Below are positions 51,101 through 58,406 of a stretch of 64,000 nt of DNA, one piece after another (position 1 is the stretch's first letter; each line of letters begins with the position of its first letter). Under the pieces are notes generated by a model. The model worked only from the letters and a program-made list of their open reading frames with translations, made no database searches and was not told where the DNA came from. Origin of the DNA: Rubrivirga litoralis (GTDB lineage: Bacteria > Bacteroidota > Rhodothermia > Rhodothermales > Rubricoccaceae); assembly GCF_031846415.1 (NCBI RefSeq), contig NZ_JAVRHT010000006.1:1-64000 (forward strand), in the 5' to 3' direction. Position numbers and translations under genes: made by a program.

Positions 51101-51779
51101 GCTCGATCCGCCGGAGCCGCCCCGCCAGCCGCTCGTGGCGGGCCGCCTTCTGCGCCTGGCGCGAGAGCGAGCGGACCTGCTTCTCGACCTCCTCCACGAT
51201 GTCGTCCAGCCGCGTGAGGTCGGCGCGCGTGGCGTCGAGGCGGCGGAGGGCCTGGGCGCGGCGGCGCTTGTACTTGGTCACGCCGGCGGCCTCCTCGAAC
51301 AGCCGTCGCCGGTCGTCGGCGTTCTCGCTCAGGATGTCCTCGACCATCGAGAGCTCGATGACCGAGTACGCCCCGGCGCCCATGCCCGTGTCCATGAACA
51401 GGTCGAGCACGTCGCGGAGGCGGACGACGGTCCCGTTGAGGAGGTAGTCCGAGTCGCCGTTGCGGTAGAGCCGCCGCGTGACCGTCACCTCGGCGTACTC
51501 GGTCGGGAGCACACCGCGGTTGTTCTCGACCGTCAGCGAGACCTCGGCCATCCCGAGCGCCCGCTTCTCGGCGGCCCCGTTGAAGATGACGCCCGACATC
51601 GACTCGCTGCGCAGGAGCCGCGCGCGCTGCTCGCCGAGCACCCACCGCACGGCGTCGATCACGTTCGACTTTCCACACCCGTTCGGCCCGACGATCGCCG
51701 TCACGCCCGGCGAGAACGACACGGCCGTCTTCTGGGCGAAGCTCTTGAAGCCGTGGAGCTCGAGCCGGCTGAGGTACAT
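48183..51779 (-). CDS. smc: Chromosome segregation ATPase SMC
   Basis: A 1198-residue SMC that organises the chromosome as a dimer with ScpA/ScpB. N-terminal head: MYLSRLELHGFKSFAQKT and Walker A GPNGCGKSNVIDAVRWVLGE. Two long coiled-coil arms flank a hinge (about residues 520-660; VADVVGADEADRPALDAALGAY, DVFLVDALPERAPRAG). C-terminal head: signature LSGGEKTLTATALLFAIY and Walker B FCILDEVDAPLDDANV. ATG 51779 gives the canonical start. The N-terminal arm is interrupted at about residues 425-455 by a Pro/Ala-rich stretch (PPADGAAPPEAAPPEAAPP) encoded by five iterated motifs at 50430-50500; another AP-rich piece lies in the hinge. Convergent with the hydrolase gene. Confidence 0.95.
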   Translation of the reverse strand: MYLSRLELHGFKSFAQKTAVSFSPGVTAIVGPNGCGKSNVIDAVRWVLGEQRARLLRSESMSGVIFNGAAEKRALGMAEVSLTVENNRGVLPTEYAEVTVTRRLYRNGDSDYLLNGTVVRLRDVLDLFMDTGMGAGAYSVIELSMVEDILSENADDRRRLFEEAAGVTKYKRRRAQALRRLDATRADLTRLDDIVEEVEKQVRSLSRQAQKAARHERLAGRLRRIELALAAHDVARLQTERDALDASTRAQRTEAEGLGAQLAGGEADLEAARAALVDREGEMADRARALQSHAETVQRLEAEARVAAERRDAARRALDRIAREREADKTRARNLDAERERAAAQIEAAEGGVVQTQAALDAAQAARAEAADRAAAARQALQSARADAGDAARALREAQSARDRAADRRAFLEADRERAQSARAALAAPPADGAAPPEAAPPEAAPPTPPDDLEAAEAELERAGATLAERVGARDAARAAFDAAQGALQEARTARNTARAELDLLRAFVASGEGAGGAVAFLRAQAGWTAPTVADVVGADEADRPALDAALGAYADALVVGTAREAEAAVRALRDADEGRATFFVLDRVKAPAPPAAPPGAVRLLDRVRVSETRFEPLLAALLGDVFLVDALPERAPRAGRLVTPDGAWADGRAVHGGSPATQEGAGRFGARERQDRAAEALDAAERALASAESAAADARDARDRAEADRADAERARDAAREDRDAARSVRARAAAAEAAREAEAAARRAEAARLDQRVQEITDALGALPAPPALDAAVAEAEGGAETAEAARARAEAAADDAAREGAAAEAAWSDARLAHARAQSAVEAARADRDRAARSLDEVARRQAERAAEAERLEAGLATGDADDGGRGERIGALRRETDALQTAAADAERAVLDARARIADGERALRDLRAARERVTTALADAERRLVEIATRQETTLERLADEHGTTLDDATDELDRLGEEAPFEPAAARAEVPTLKEKIRALGAVNSLALESYEEEQDRLETLTAQRADLAGAEASLLETIREINETARRRFDETFGAVREAFQKIFADLFGGDAAADVRLDGDDPLEAPVAITARPKGKRPVSLAQLSGGEKTLTATALLFAIYLVKPSPFCILDEVDAPLDDANVGRFMRLIRSFADSTQFILVTHNKLTMEAADRMYGVTMPTPGVSRLVGVRFDGGDGAEVEAEPA
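50430..50500. repeat. Cluster of five iterated motifs inside smc
   Basis: GGGCGGGGTGG at 50430-50440 and GGGCGGGGCGG at 50439-50449, 50454-50464, 50469-50479 and 50490-50500. Spacing is 15 bp for the middle copies, so each keeps frame. They encode the Pro/Ala-rich break in the coiled coil of SMC. Confidence 0.9.
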
Positions 51780-51841
51780 GCGGGCGCGTCGGGGGGAGCC
51801 CAAAGATACCGACCGCCCCGCCCTGCCCGCCGTGGGCGGCG

Positions 51842-52366
51842 TCAGTCGGCGCCCGGAACCGGGCGGTACACCGCCTGCGAGCCTCGGTCGAGGCCACCGA
51901 CCGCGCCCACGCCGGCGCCGATCAGGCCGAAGGCGGACGTGATCAGGGCCGTCCCCTCGGCCGGTTCGAGGGGACCCGTGTCGCCGCTCGCGACGACGAG
52001 CGCGCTCAGGGCGAGCCCGACGCCCGCGCCCGCGAGCAGGCCGAGCCCGGCCCCCTCCGCCCCGCCCCGCGCCCGGTCAACAAAGCGGACGGAGAGGAGG
52101 TCGGCCGTGGGCGCCGAGCGGGCGGCCCCGGTCTGGGGATCGGTCCACGTGGCGAGGTCGGGGGCGAGGTGGAGCGCCCGCGCCCGTACGCGCTCCCCGC
52201 CCGCGAGGATGACCGTGGCGTCTGCCGTCCGGGCGCGGTCGTTGACGTCGGACCGCCCGCCGGCGGACGCGAGCGGGGCGGGCTGGATGTGGGTGCACCC
52301 GGCGAGGGCGCACACGGCGAAAACCAGGAGGCCGGCGGGGGCGGGGCGGAGCAGCGGAGCAGGCAC
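51842..52366 (-). CDS. Hypothetical lipoprotein
   Basis: A 174-residue lipoprotein of unknown function. Signal peptide with lipobox ALAGC (Cys about residue 24). The mature part starts with a segment typical of small beta-rich lipoproteins (DATVILAGGERVRARALHLAPDLATW, SAPTADLLSVRF), which looks like a short beta-barrel or SH3-like fold. It is followed by a Gly/Ala-rich hydrophobic stretch (GAGLGLLAGAGVGLALSALVV; FGLIGAGVGAVGG), like glycine-zipper segments. It lies upstream of smc on the same strand, with a 62-bp gap. Confidence 0.6.
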   Translation of the reverse strand: MPAPLLRPAPAGLLVFAVCALAGCTHIQPAPLASAGGRSDVNDRARTADATVILAGGERVRARALHLAPDLATWTDPQTGAARSAPTADLLSVRFVDRARGGAEGAGLGLLAGAGVGLALSALVVASGDTGPLEPAEGTALITSAFGLIGAGVGAVGGLDRGSQAVYRPVPGAD

Positions 52367-52438
52367 GGGCGGGGTGGAAGAGGGGCCGCATCGTACCGCC
52401 CCGCCCCGCGGCCTCCCTGGTGCAGGAGGACTACCCGG

Positions 52439-52723
52439 TCAGTCGTCTTCTGGCGTGGATGGGTCCTCGTCGACCGCCTCGTCGCCGTCCTCGACGCGGG
52501 GGTTGGCCTTGAGGCGGTCCGACATCTGTCGGCCGACGTAGGCGTTGCCAGCCTCGGCGACGCGGGCCTCGCCGTCGTCGACCTCGGTCGCGGCCGGGGC
52601 CGCGTCGCGCTCCAGGTCCACGCCCTCCACCTGCTGGTCGGCTTCGGGCTCGCGGGCCTCGGGCGCGCGCGACTCGTCGGACGGGCGGCGGTTGGGGTCG
52701 GGCGGGGTGGCGTCGGCGGGCAT
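52439..52723 (-). CDS. Small acidic hypothetical protein
   Basis: A 94-residue hydrophilic protein rich in Glu, Asp, Ala and Pro with no signal peptide. Segments such as VEGVDLERDAAPAATEVDDG and EAGNAYVGRQMSDRLKANPR look real and non-repetitive. No family is recognised. I chose ATG 52723; the frame remains open upstream with Pro/Arg-rich text from iterated motifs. The divergent L,D-transpeptidase gene begins 175 bp away. Confidence 0.5.
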   Translation of the reverse strand: MPADATPPDPNRRPSDESRAPEAREPEADQQVEGVDLERDAAPAATEVDDGEARVAEAGNAYVGRQMSDRLKANPRVEDGDEAVDEDPSTPEDD

Positions 52724-52897
52724 GGCGGGAGCGTCGGGCGGGGCGGGAGGGGAGGCCGGTCCAACCCGCCCCGCCCGCTCGGGTTCGGGCGGGGGCGGGG
52801 CGGGGGCGGGGCATGGGGGAAACCCTGGGTGCCCCCGCCGGGCCAATCCGTGGCGCGCCGTTTGCGTTGTCTCTGCGGCTCACCCCTCCGTCCCCAC

Positions 52898-54097
52898 ATG
52901 AACCGACTGTCACTCACGCTCTTCGGCCTCACCGCCGTCTCTGTCCTCGTCCTCACCCTGCTCCTCGTCGCCTGCGGCGACCCGGCCTACGCCGCCACCC
53001 CGCCCCCGGCGACGGCGGCGCCCGCGAGCGGGGCGCCGGCCGACTCGACCGTTCCCGCCCGGCAGCGGCTCGAAGAGGCGCTCGCGCGGTACCAGCAGGT
53101 CGCCCAGGGCGGCGGCTGGTCGACCGTCCCCGACGGCGACCTCGTCGAGCCCGGCGACACGGCGGCGACGCAGGTGCAGGCGCTCCGCGACCGGCTCGCG
53201 GCGTCGGGCGAGTTGGGCGGGGCGGACCCGGCCGGCGACGTCTACGACGGCGCCCTCGTCGGCGCGCTCGCCCGGTTCCAGGCGACGCACGGGCTCGCGG
53301 TCGACAGCCTCCTCGGTGGCAACACGCGCGCGGCCCTCAACGAGAGCGCGGACCGGCGCGTCGAGCAGATCCAGTCCACGCTCGCGCGGTGGGACGAGCT
53401 CCCCGCCTTCCCGACCGGGCCGGACGCCCGCTACGTGGTCGTCAACGTGCCCGAGTTCCGGGTGCGCGCGTTCGAGGGCGGCCGCGAGGCGCTCCAGATG
53501 GAGGTCGTCGTCGGCGCGTCGTACGACGGGCGCGAGACGCCGCTCTTCCACGACAAGATGGAGCACGTCATCTTCCGCCCGTACTGGGGCGTTCCGGCGT
53601 CGATCGCGAGCGAGGAGCTGGTGTCGCAGGGGCCGTCGGCCCTCGAAGGCAAGGGGTTCGAGATCGCCGCGAACTACAACGCCGACGCGGAGGTCTACCC
53701 CATGACGTGGGCCAACCTCCGGCGCGTCGGGGACGGCGAGCTCCGGATCCGCCAGACGCCCGGCCCCGACAACGCGCTCGGGCTCGTGAAGTACATGTTC
53801 CCCAACCAGCACGCCGTCTACCTCCACGACACGCCGGCCGACCACCTGTTCGAGGAGGCCGACCGCGCGTTCAGCCACGGCTGCATCCGCCTGGAGAGGC
53901 CGGCCGAGTTCGGCGCCTGGGTGCTCGGCCCGCAGGGCTGGGACGAGGCCCGCGTCCGCGAGAACATGACGACGGGCGACCGCGAAAAGGTGGTGCTCGA
54001 CGAGGAGATCCCGGTCTACATCGTCTACCTGCCCGTCTGGGCCGACGCGGGCGGGGCGGTCCACTTTGCCCAGGACGTCTACGACGAGATCAACTAA
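52898..54097 (+). CDS. L,D-transpeptidase (YkuD/YcbB type), lipoprotein
   Basis: A 399-residue cell-envelope enzyme that makes 3-3 peptidoglycan cross-links or anchors proteins. The N-terminus is a lipoprotein signal (LLLVACG, Cys about residue 26). A peptidoglycan-binding-like domain follows (AGDVYDGALVGALARFQATHG, LGGNTRAALN), then the catalytic YkuD domain: VVVNVPEFRVRAFEGG, IFRPYWGVPASIA, and the active site AFSHGCIRLERPAEF with the nucleophile Cys about residue 331. The insert NYNADAEVYPMTW is typical of the YcbB-type capping subdomain. It is 12 bp from an M15 peptidase gene with which it forms an operon. Confidence 0.9.
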   Translation: MNRLSLTLFGLTAVSVLVLTLLLVACGDPAYAATPPPATAAPASGAPADSTVPARQRLEEALARYQQVAQGGGWSTVPDGDLVEPGDTAATQVQALRDRLAASGELGGADPAGDVYDGALVGALARFQATHGLAVDSLLGGNTRAALNESADRRVEQIQSTLARWDELPAFPTGPDARYVVVNVPEFRVRAFEGGREALQMEVVVGASYDGRETPLFHDKMEHVIFRPYWGVPASIASEELVSQGPSALEGKGFEIAANYNADAEVYPMTWANLRRVGDGELRIRQTPGPDNALGLVKYMFPNQHAVYLHDTPADHLFEEADRAFSHGCIRLERPAEFGAWVLGPQGWDEARVRENMTTGDREKVVLDEEIPVYIVYLPVWADAGGAVHFAQDVYDEIN

Positions 54098-54109
54098 CGA
54101 GAGGGACCG

Positions 54110-55216
54110 GTGGCACGCGAACAGGAGACACGAGACGAGACGGCAGAGCGCGCCGCCGCGGCGCCCGACGGCTCTACGCGGCCCGAGGGCGGGGCGGCCA
54201 CCCCGCCCGGGGGGCGTGCGAGCCGGCTCCGCCCGGCGTTCGCGGTCGTGGCCGTGCTCGTGGCCGTCGCCGTCGCGTTCGCGCTGACGTCCCCGCCGCC
54301 GCCTGCGCTGCCGGCGCGCGTGGCCCCGGCCGACCCCGCCCCGCCCGGGCTCCTGGGGAGCGGGGCGGCGTTCGCCGTCCGTGCCGGCGACGTCGTCGTC
54401 CCGTTCGACACGCTCGCCGTGGTCGTGCTGCCCGGCGACACGCTCGCGCTCGAAGCGCTCTACGTCGCCGGCGAGGCCGAGGCGACGGCCTCGGGCGGGG
54501 CCATCCGGCGGACCGGCCCGCGCGCGTGGACCTGGACCGCCCCGCCCACGCCGGGCCTCTCGCAGGTCCGCGTGGCGGACGCGGGCGGGGAGGCCGTCGT
54601 GCTCCAGGCGCTCGCGCTGACGCCGTTCGACCACGCCACGGACCGGATCGGGGCGTACGAGATCGGCGACTACCAGGACGAGCCGATGGGCGGCGACTCG
54701 GCCTACGACGAGCCGCTCGGGTTCGTGGCCGTGACGGCCGAGACGCGCGACGTGCCCGTCTCGCCGAACTTCACGCTGGGCGACTTCCTGGCGAAGCAGG
54801 CGTCGGGGTGGCCCAAGTACGTCGCGCTCAGCCCGCACCTCCTGATCAAGATGGAGCGCCTGCTGGCGGCCGTGAACGAGGCCGGCGTTCCCGCCCGCGA
54901 CCTCACCGTCATGTCCGGCTACCGGACGCCGGCCTACAACGCGGCCATCGGCAACACGACGGTCTACAGCCGCCACCTCTACGGCGACGCCGCCGACGTC
55001 TTCGTCGACGAGGACGGCGACGGCCGCATGGACGACCTCAACGGCGACGGCGTCGTGGACCAGGCCGACGCCGAGTGGCTCGCGGCGCTCGCCGACGGCG
55101 TCGAGGCGGTGCCCCACAACGCGCGCTTGGTGGGCGGGGTGGGCATCTACGGCCCCGCCCCGCACCGTGGCCCGTTCGTCCACCTCGACACGCGCGGCTC
55201 CCGCGTACGCTGGTAG
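54110..55216 (+). CDS. M15-family peptidase with dockerin-like Ca loops
   Basis: A 368-residue membrane-anchored peptidase of the M15A/DUF882 type, likely a peptidoglycan D,D-carboxypeptidase or L,D-endopeptidase. A signal-anchor segment sits near residues 43-62 (FAVVAVLVAVAVAFALT). The zinc site is visible: LTVMSGYRTPAYNAAIGN, YSRHLYGDAADVF with His and Asp, and PFVHLDTRGS. Between Asp and the last His is an insert DEDGDGRMDD, NGDGVVDQADAEW, two EF-hand/dockerin-type calcium loops, unusual inside an M15 domain. GTG 54110 has GAGAGGG upstream. Paired with the transpeptidase it probably remodels the wall. A 12-bp repeat starts at the stop codon. Confidence 0.82.
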   Translation: MAREQETRDETAERAAAAPDGSTRPEGGAATPPGGRASRLRPAFAVVAVLVAVAVAFALTSPPPPALPARVAPADPAPPGLLGSGAAFAVRAGDVVVPFDTLAVVVLPGDTLALEALYVAGEAEATASGGAIRRTGPRAWTWTAPPTPGLSQVRVADAGGEAVVLQALALTPFDHATDRIGAYEIGDYQDEPMGGDSAYDEPLGFVAVTAETRDVPVSPNFTLGDFLAKQASGWPKYVALSPHLLIKMERLLAAVNEAGVPARDLTVMSGYRTPAYNAAIGNTTVYSRHLYGDAADVFVDEDGDGRMDDLNGDGVVDQADAEWLAALADGVEAVPHNARLVGGVGIYGPAPHRGPFVHLDTRGSRVRW

Positions 55217-55250
55217 CGGCCGGGGCGGCGGCCGGGGCGGCGGCCGGGGC
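55217..55250. repeat. 12-bp tandem repeat CGGCCGGGGCGG x2.8
   Basis: Head-to-tail copies immediately after the TAG of the peptidase gene (55217-55228, 55229-55240, 55241-55250). Each contains a GGCGG core like the iterated motif. It opens a 348-bp gene-free stretch that also holds the dispersed hairpin repeat (55366-55423) and a 14-bp duplication (55525-55552); no gene was seen in it. Confidence 0.75.
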
Positions 55251-55365
55251 TACTCGTCGGCGCGTGAGCTTGGGCGGGGGAGACCGTTCGACCTACGGGC
55301 TCGGTCTGAGTGCTCTGCCAAGCCGCTACTGTGCCGGGCGGGGCGGGCGCCGAGACCGGCCGGGG

Positions 55366-55423
55366 AGTCCCCCTCCTGGACAACCGTCAGGTCGGCGCAG
55401 CCAGGAGGGGCTAGGGGTGGTGG
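55366..55423. repeat. Dispersed hairpin repeat, copy 2
   Basis: Same element as 46825-46883: CCCCTCCTGG (55370-55379), loop containing GTCGGCGCAG, CCAGGAGGGG (55401-55410), then CTAGGGGTGGTGG. One base shorter in the loop. Both copies end with GGGGTGGTGG, pointing to a common source element. Confidence 0.8.
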
Positions 55424-55524
55424 GTGGGCGGGGTGGCTCAGGTGAGGCACAAACCTCCGAAACTGGTATGAGCCGCCCCGCCCGCACGCGGCACGAAACG
55501 AAGAGTAGCGGGTGCGCCCCGGCC

Positions 55525-55552
55525 GTACCGAGTACCCTGTACCGAGTACCTC
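55525..55552. repeat. 14-bp tandem duplication GTACCGAGTACCYY
   Basis: GTACCGAGTACC occurs at 55525-55536 and again at 55539-55550. The second copy ends 14 bp before the acyl-CoA dehydrogenase ATG. It may be a protein-binding site pair or another example of leader tandem repeats. Confidence 0.6.
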
Positions 55553-55564
55553 CTCCATCCAGCC

Positions 55565-57226
55565 ATGCACGTCGTCGCCCCCGACCCCGTCCGCGCCGTC
55601 CTCAACCAGCCGCCGCCGCTGGAGGACTACAACCCGTACGCCCAGGACGCCGCGCTGCGCGAGGCCGTCGCCCGCGAGGGGGCGGGGTGGGCCGACGGCG
55701 AGGTCGACGCGTTCGGCGCCCGGTGCGGGAGCGCCGAGGTGCTCACGTGGGGCCGGCTCGCGAATGATCACCCGCCGGTCCTGCGCACGCACGACCGCTA
55801 CGGCGCGCGGCTGGACACCGTCGAGTTCCACCCGGCCTACCACGACCTCATGCGGCTGGGCATCGGGGCCGGGCTCGCGGGCCGCCCGTGGACCGACCCG
55901 CGCCCGGGCGCCCACGTCGCGCGTGGGGCGGCCCTCATGCTCCGCCACCAGGCCGACGAGGGGACGACCTGCCCCATCACGATGACGTTCGCGGCCGTCC
56001 CCACGCTCCGGCTCCAGCCCGAGATTGCGGACGAATGGGAGCCGCGCCTGCTCTCGACCGACTACGACGAGCGCTTCCGCCCCGCCCCCGACAAGCGCGG
56101 CGCGACGGTCGGCATGGCGATGACGGAGCGGCAGGGGGGGACCGACGTCCGCGCCAACGTCACGCGCGCCGAGCCCGAGGGGCGGGGCGGCCCGGGCGAG
56201 GCGTATCGGATCACGGGGCACAAGTGGTTCTGCTCGGCGCCCATGAGCGACGCCTTCCTGGTGCTCGCGCAGGCGCCGGGCGGCCTCTCGTGCTTCTGGC
56301 TCCCCCGGTTCACGCCCGACGGCGAGGTCAACGCGCTCCGGCTCCAGCGGCTCAAGGACAAGCTGGGCAACCGCTCGAACGCGTCGTCCGAGGTCGAGCT
56401 GCACGGGGCGTGGGCGCGGCTCGTGGGCGAGGAGGGGCGGGGCGTGGCGACGATCATCGAGATGGTCCGCCACACGCGGCTGGACTGCGCGCTGGGCAGC
56501 GCGGCCACGCTCCGCCGGGCGCTCGCCGAGGCGGCCCACCACGCGGCGCACCGGCACGTGTTCGGGCGCCCGCTCGCCGAGCAGCCGCTGATGCAGAACG
56601 TGCTCGCCGACCTCGCGCTCGAGAGCGAGGCGGCGACGGCGTTCGCGCTCCGCCTCGCGCGCGGGTTCGACGCCGGCGAGGCCGAGGCGCCGTTCACGCG
56701 GCTCGCCACGGCCGTCGCCAAGTATTGGGTGACCAAGCGGGCCGCGGCGGGCGTGGCCGAGGCCGTCGAGTGCCTGGGCGGGAACGGCTACGTCGAGGAG
56801 TCGGGCATGCCGCGCCTGTACCGCGACGTGCCGGTCAACGCGATCTGGGAGGGCTCGGGGAACGTCCAGTGCCTCGACGTGCTGCGGACGGCGCAGAAGG
56901 CGCCCGAGGCCGTCGAGGCCGCGCTCGCCGAGATCGCCCTCGCGCGCGGCGGCAACCGGCACCTGGACACCCACGCCGGGCGCCTCGCCCGCGACCTGGC
57001 CGCGGCGGCGGCCGACCCGGGCGGGGCGGAGGGACAGGCGCGGCGGCTCGTCGAGGCGCTCGCGCTGGGGCTCCAGGGCTCGCTCCTCGTCCGCCACGCT
57101 CCGCCCGCCGTCGCCGACGCCTTCTGCGCGGCGCGGCTGGGCGGCGGCGGCCTCGCCTTCGGGACGCTCCCGCCCGAGGCCGACGCCCGCGCCGTCGTGG
57201 AGCGCGCGTGGCCGCCATTGGCGTGA
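55565..57226 (+). CDS. Acyl-CoA dehydrogenase, AidB type
   Basis: A 553-residue FAD flavoprotein similar to E. coli AidB (541 residues). The AidB-like N-terminal extension is clear (VLNQPPPLEDYNPYAQDAALREAV). The flavin/substrate region reads CPITMTFAAVPTLRLQP and GMAMTERQGGTDVRANVTRAEP, the AidB form of the acyl-CoA dehydrogenase signature. Later blocks are GHKWFCSAPMSDAFLVLAQAPGG, GRGVATIIEMVRHTRLDCALG and ECLGGNGYVEESGMPRLYRD. AidB binds DNA and flavin and is induced in alkylation stress in E. coli; enzymatic role in this organism may be catabolic. The start follows a 14-bp duplication. Confidence 0.92.
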   Translation: MHVVAPDPVRAVLNQPPPLEDYNPYAQDAALREAVAREGAGWADGEVDAFGARCGSAEVLTWGRLANDHPPVLRTHDRYGARLDTVEFHPAYHDLMRLGIGAGLAGRPWTDPRPGAHVARGAALMLRHQADEGTTCPITMTFAAVPTLRLQPEIADEWEPRLLSTDYDERFRPAPDKRGATVGMAMTERQGGTDVRANVTRAEPEGRGGPGEAYRITGHKWFCSAPMSDAFLVLAQAPGGLSCFWLPRFTPDGEVNALRLQRLKDKLGNRSNASSEVELHGAWARLVGEEGRGVATIIEMVRHTRLDCALGSAATLRRALAEAAHHAAHRHVFGRPLAEQPLMQNVLADLALESEAATAFALRLARGFDAGEAEAPFTRLATAVAKYWVTKRAAAGVAEAVECLGGNGYVEESGMPRLYRDVPVNAIWEGSGNVQCLDVLRTAQKAPEAVEAALAEIALARGGNRHLDTHAGRLARDLAAAAADPGGAEGQARRLVEALALGLQGSLLVRHAPPAVADAFCAARLGGGGLAFGTLPPEADARAVVERAWPPLA

Positions 57227-57272
57227 GCCGGTGGATTCGTAGGGCAGCGGACCCCGCTAGATCCGTGCGTGC

Positions 57273-57298
57273 CCGCCCCGCTCGCGTGGGCGGGGTGG
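57273..57298. terminator. Inverted motif hairpin downstream of aidB-like gene
   Basis: CCGCCCCGC (57273-57281) pairs with GCGGGGTGG (57290-57298) with an 8-nt loop, 46 bp past the stop. Confidence 0.4.
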
Positions 57299-57328
57299 GG
57301 GCCGTTCCGGGGGGTATCCTGGAGCCGC

Positions 57329-57357
57329 CCACCCCGCCCTCACGCACGGGCGGGGCA
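57329..57357. terminator. Second inverted motif hairpin
   Basis: CCACCCCGCCC (57329-57339) with GGGCGGGGC (57348-57356). Together with the preceding hairpin it occupies the 179-bp gap before the next GTG start. Confidence 0.4.
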
Positions 57358-57405
57358 CCTGCCAACTTTCTGACCCATTGACTCACCGGCCTACCGAGCG
57401 AGCCC

Positions 57406-57711
57406 GTGTCTGACTACGACTTTATCGGCAAGCGCGTCCGCGTCCACCTGTACACGCGCGAGGGGCAGCTGCTGGCCGCCATCGAGGGCCGCGTGGCCGA
57501 CGCCTCGGCCGGCGTCGTGGTGGGCCAGGACGGGGCGGGGCGGGACATCCGCAAAGACCTCGTCTACGTCGTCGGCATCGAGCCGGGGCGGGGGGCAGAC
57601 GGCGAGCCGGTCCCGTACAAGAACTCGGCGGGCGGGGAGGGCGAGGGGTGGTTCGCGGTCCAGGACGTGACCGTCATCCCCGACGCCGGGCCGGCCCTCT
57701 CGGCCAACTAG
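57406..57711 (+). CDS. Small hypothetical protein (possible LSm/SH3-like barrel)
   Basis: A 101-residue soluble protein. The first 55 residues alternate beta strands (YDFIGKRVRVHLYTREGQLLAAIEGRVADAS, GVVVGQDG, KDLVYVVGIEP), as in small SH3/LSm-type barrels. No family is recognised. The start is GTG 57406 (VSDYDFIGK). It lies 101 bp upstream of the ECF sigma gene on the same strand. Confidence 0.6.
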   Translation: MSDYDFIGKRVRVHLYTREGQLLAAIEGRVADASAGVVVGQDGAGRDIRKDLVYVVGIEPGRGADGEPVPYKNSAGGEGEGWFAVQDVTVIPDAGPALSAN

Positions 57712-57811
57712 CCGCCCCGCCCGCGCAGGCTCGTCGGGCGGCGTGGAGGGGCGGGGTGGCGTAAGGCGTTTGATGACCTACCTTTCGGGCGTCAGGACCG
57801 GCTCCACCCCT

Positions 57812-58393
57812 ATGTCTCCGCCCGCTTCCTCGGCCGAGGTCGACCGCCTGCTCGCGGCGCTCCGCGAGGGCGACGGCGGCGCGTTCGACCGGCTGCTCCC
57901 GGTCGTCTACGAGGAACTCCGGGCGCTGGCCCGGGCCGTCCGGCGGGGGCCGTCGTGCGAGACCGTGAACACGACGGCGCTCGTCCACGAGGCCTACCTC
58001 CGGCTGGCCGGCGGCGGCGGCTCGTCGGACTTCGAGGGGCGGAGCCACTTTCTGGCCGTCGCGGCCAAGGCCATGCGCCACGTGCTCGTCGACCACGCCC
58101 GGCGGCAGGGGGCGCAGAAGCGGGGCGGCGGCCTCGCCCGCGTCGAGCTCTCCGAGACGCTGGCCGACGGGGGCGGGGCGGCGCCGGACGCCCACGTGCT
58201 CGCGCTCGACCGCTCGCTCGATCAGCTGGCGGCCCTCGACAGCCGGAAGGCGCGAGTCGTCGAGTGCCGGTTTTTCGGCGAGATGAGCGTCGACGAGACG
58301 GCCGCCGCGCTCGGCGTCTCGGCCGCGACCGTCCAGCGGGACTGGCGGCTCGCGCGGGCGTGGCTCTACCGGGCGCTCTCGGACCCCGTCTAG
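57812..58393 (+). CDS. ECF-type sigma factor (TIGR02999 group)
   Basis: A 193-residue extracytoplasmic-function sigma factor that directs RNA polymerase to a specific promoter set. Region 2 is FDRLLPVVYEELRALARAVRRG, with the hallmark NTTALVHEAYLRLAGG of the TIGR02999 group. Region 4 is LDQLAALDSRKARVVECRFFGEMSVDETAAALGVS, ending SAATVQRDWRLARAWLYRAL. Members of this group in Planctomycetes, Acidobacteria and relatives are typically encoded with Ser/Thr kinases and lack a classic anti-sigma gene. Here the kinase begins 13 bp later. Control by phosphorylation is inferred from this pairing. Confidence 0.9.
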   Translation: MSPPASSAEVDRLLAALREGDGGAFDRLLPVVYEELRALARAVRRGPSCETVNTTALVHEAYLRLAGGGGSSDFEGRSHFLAVAAKAMRHVLVDHARRQGAQKRGGGLARVELSETLADGGGAAPDAHVLALDRSLDQLAALDSRKARVVECRFFGEMSVDETAAALGVSAATVQRDWRLARAWLYRALSDPV

Positions 58394-58406
58394 CCGCCCC
58401 GCCCGC

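Noticed and set aside
48927..52541. A 1204-codon plus-strand frame over smc
   Set aside because: It has only Gly/Val/Arg-rich shadow text, while the minus strand encodes a complete SMC with Walker and signature motifs.
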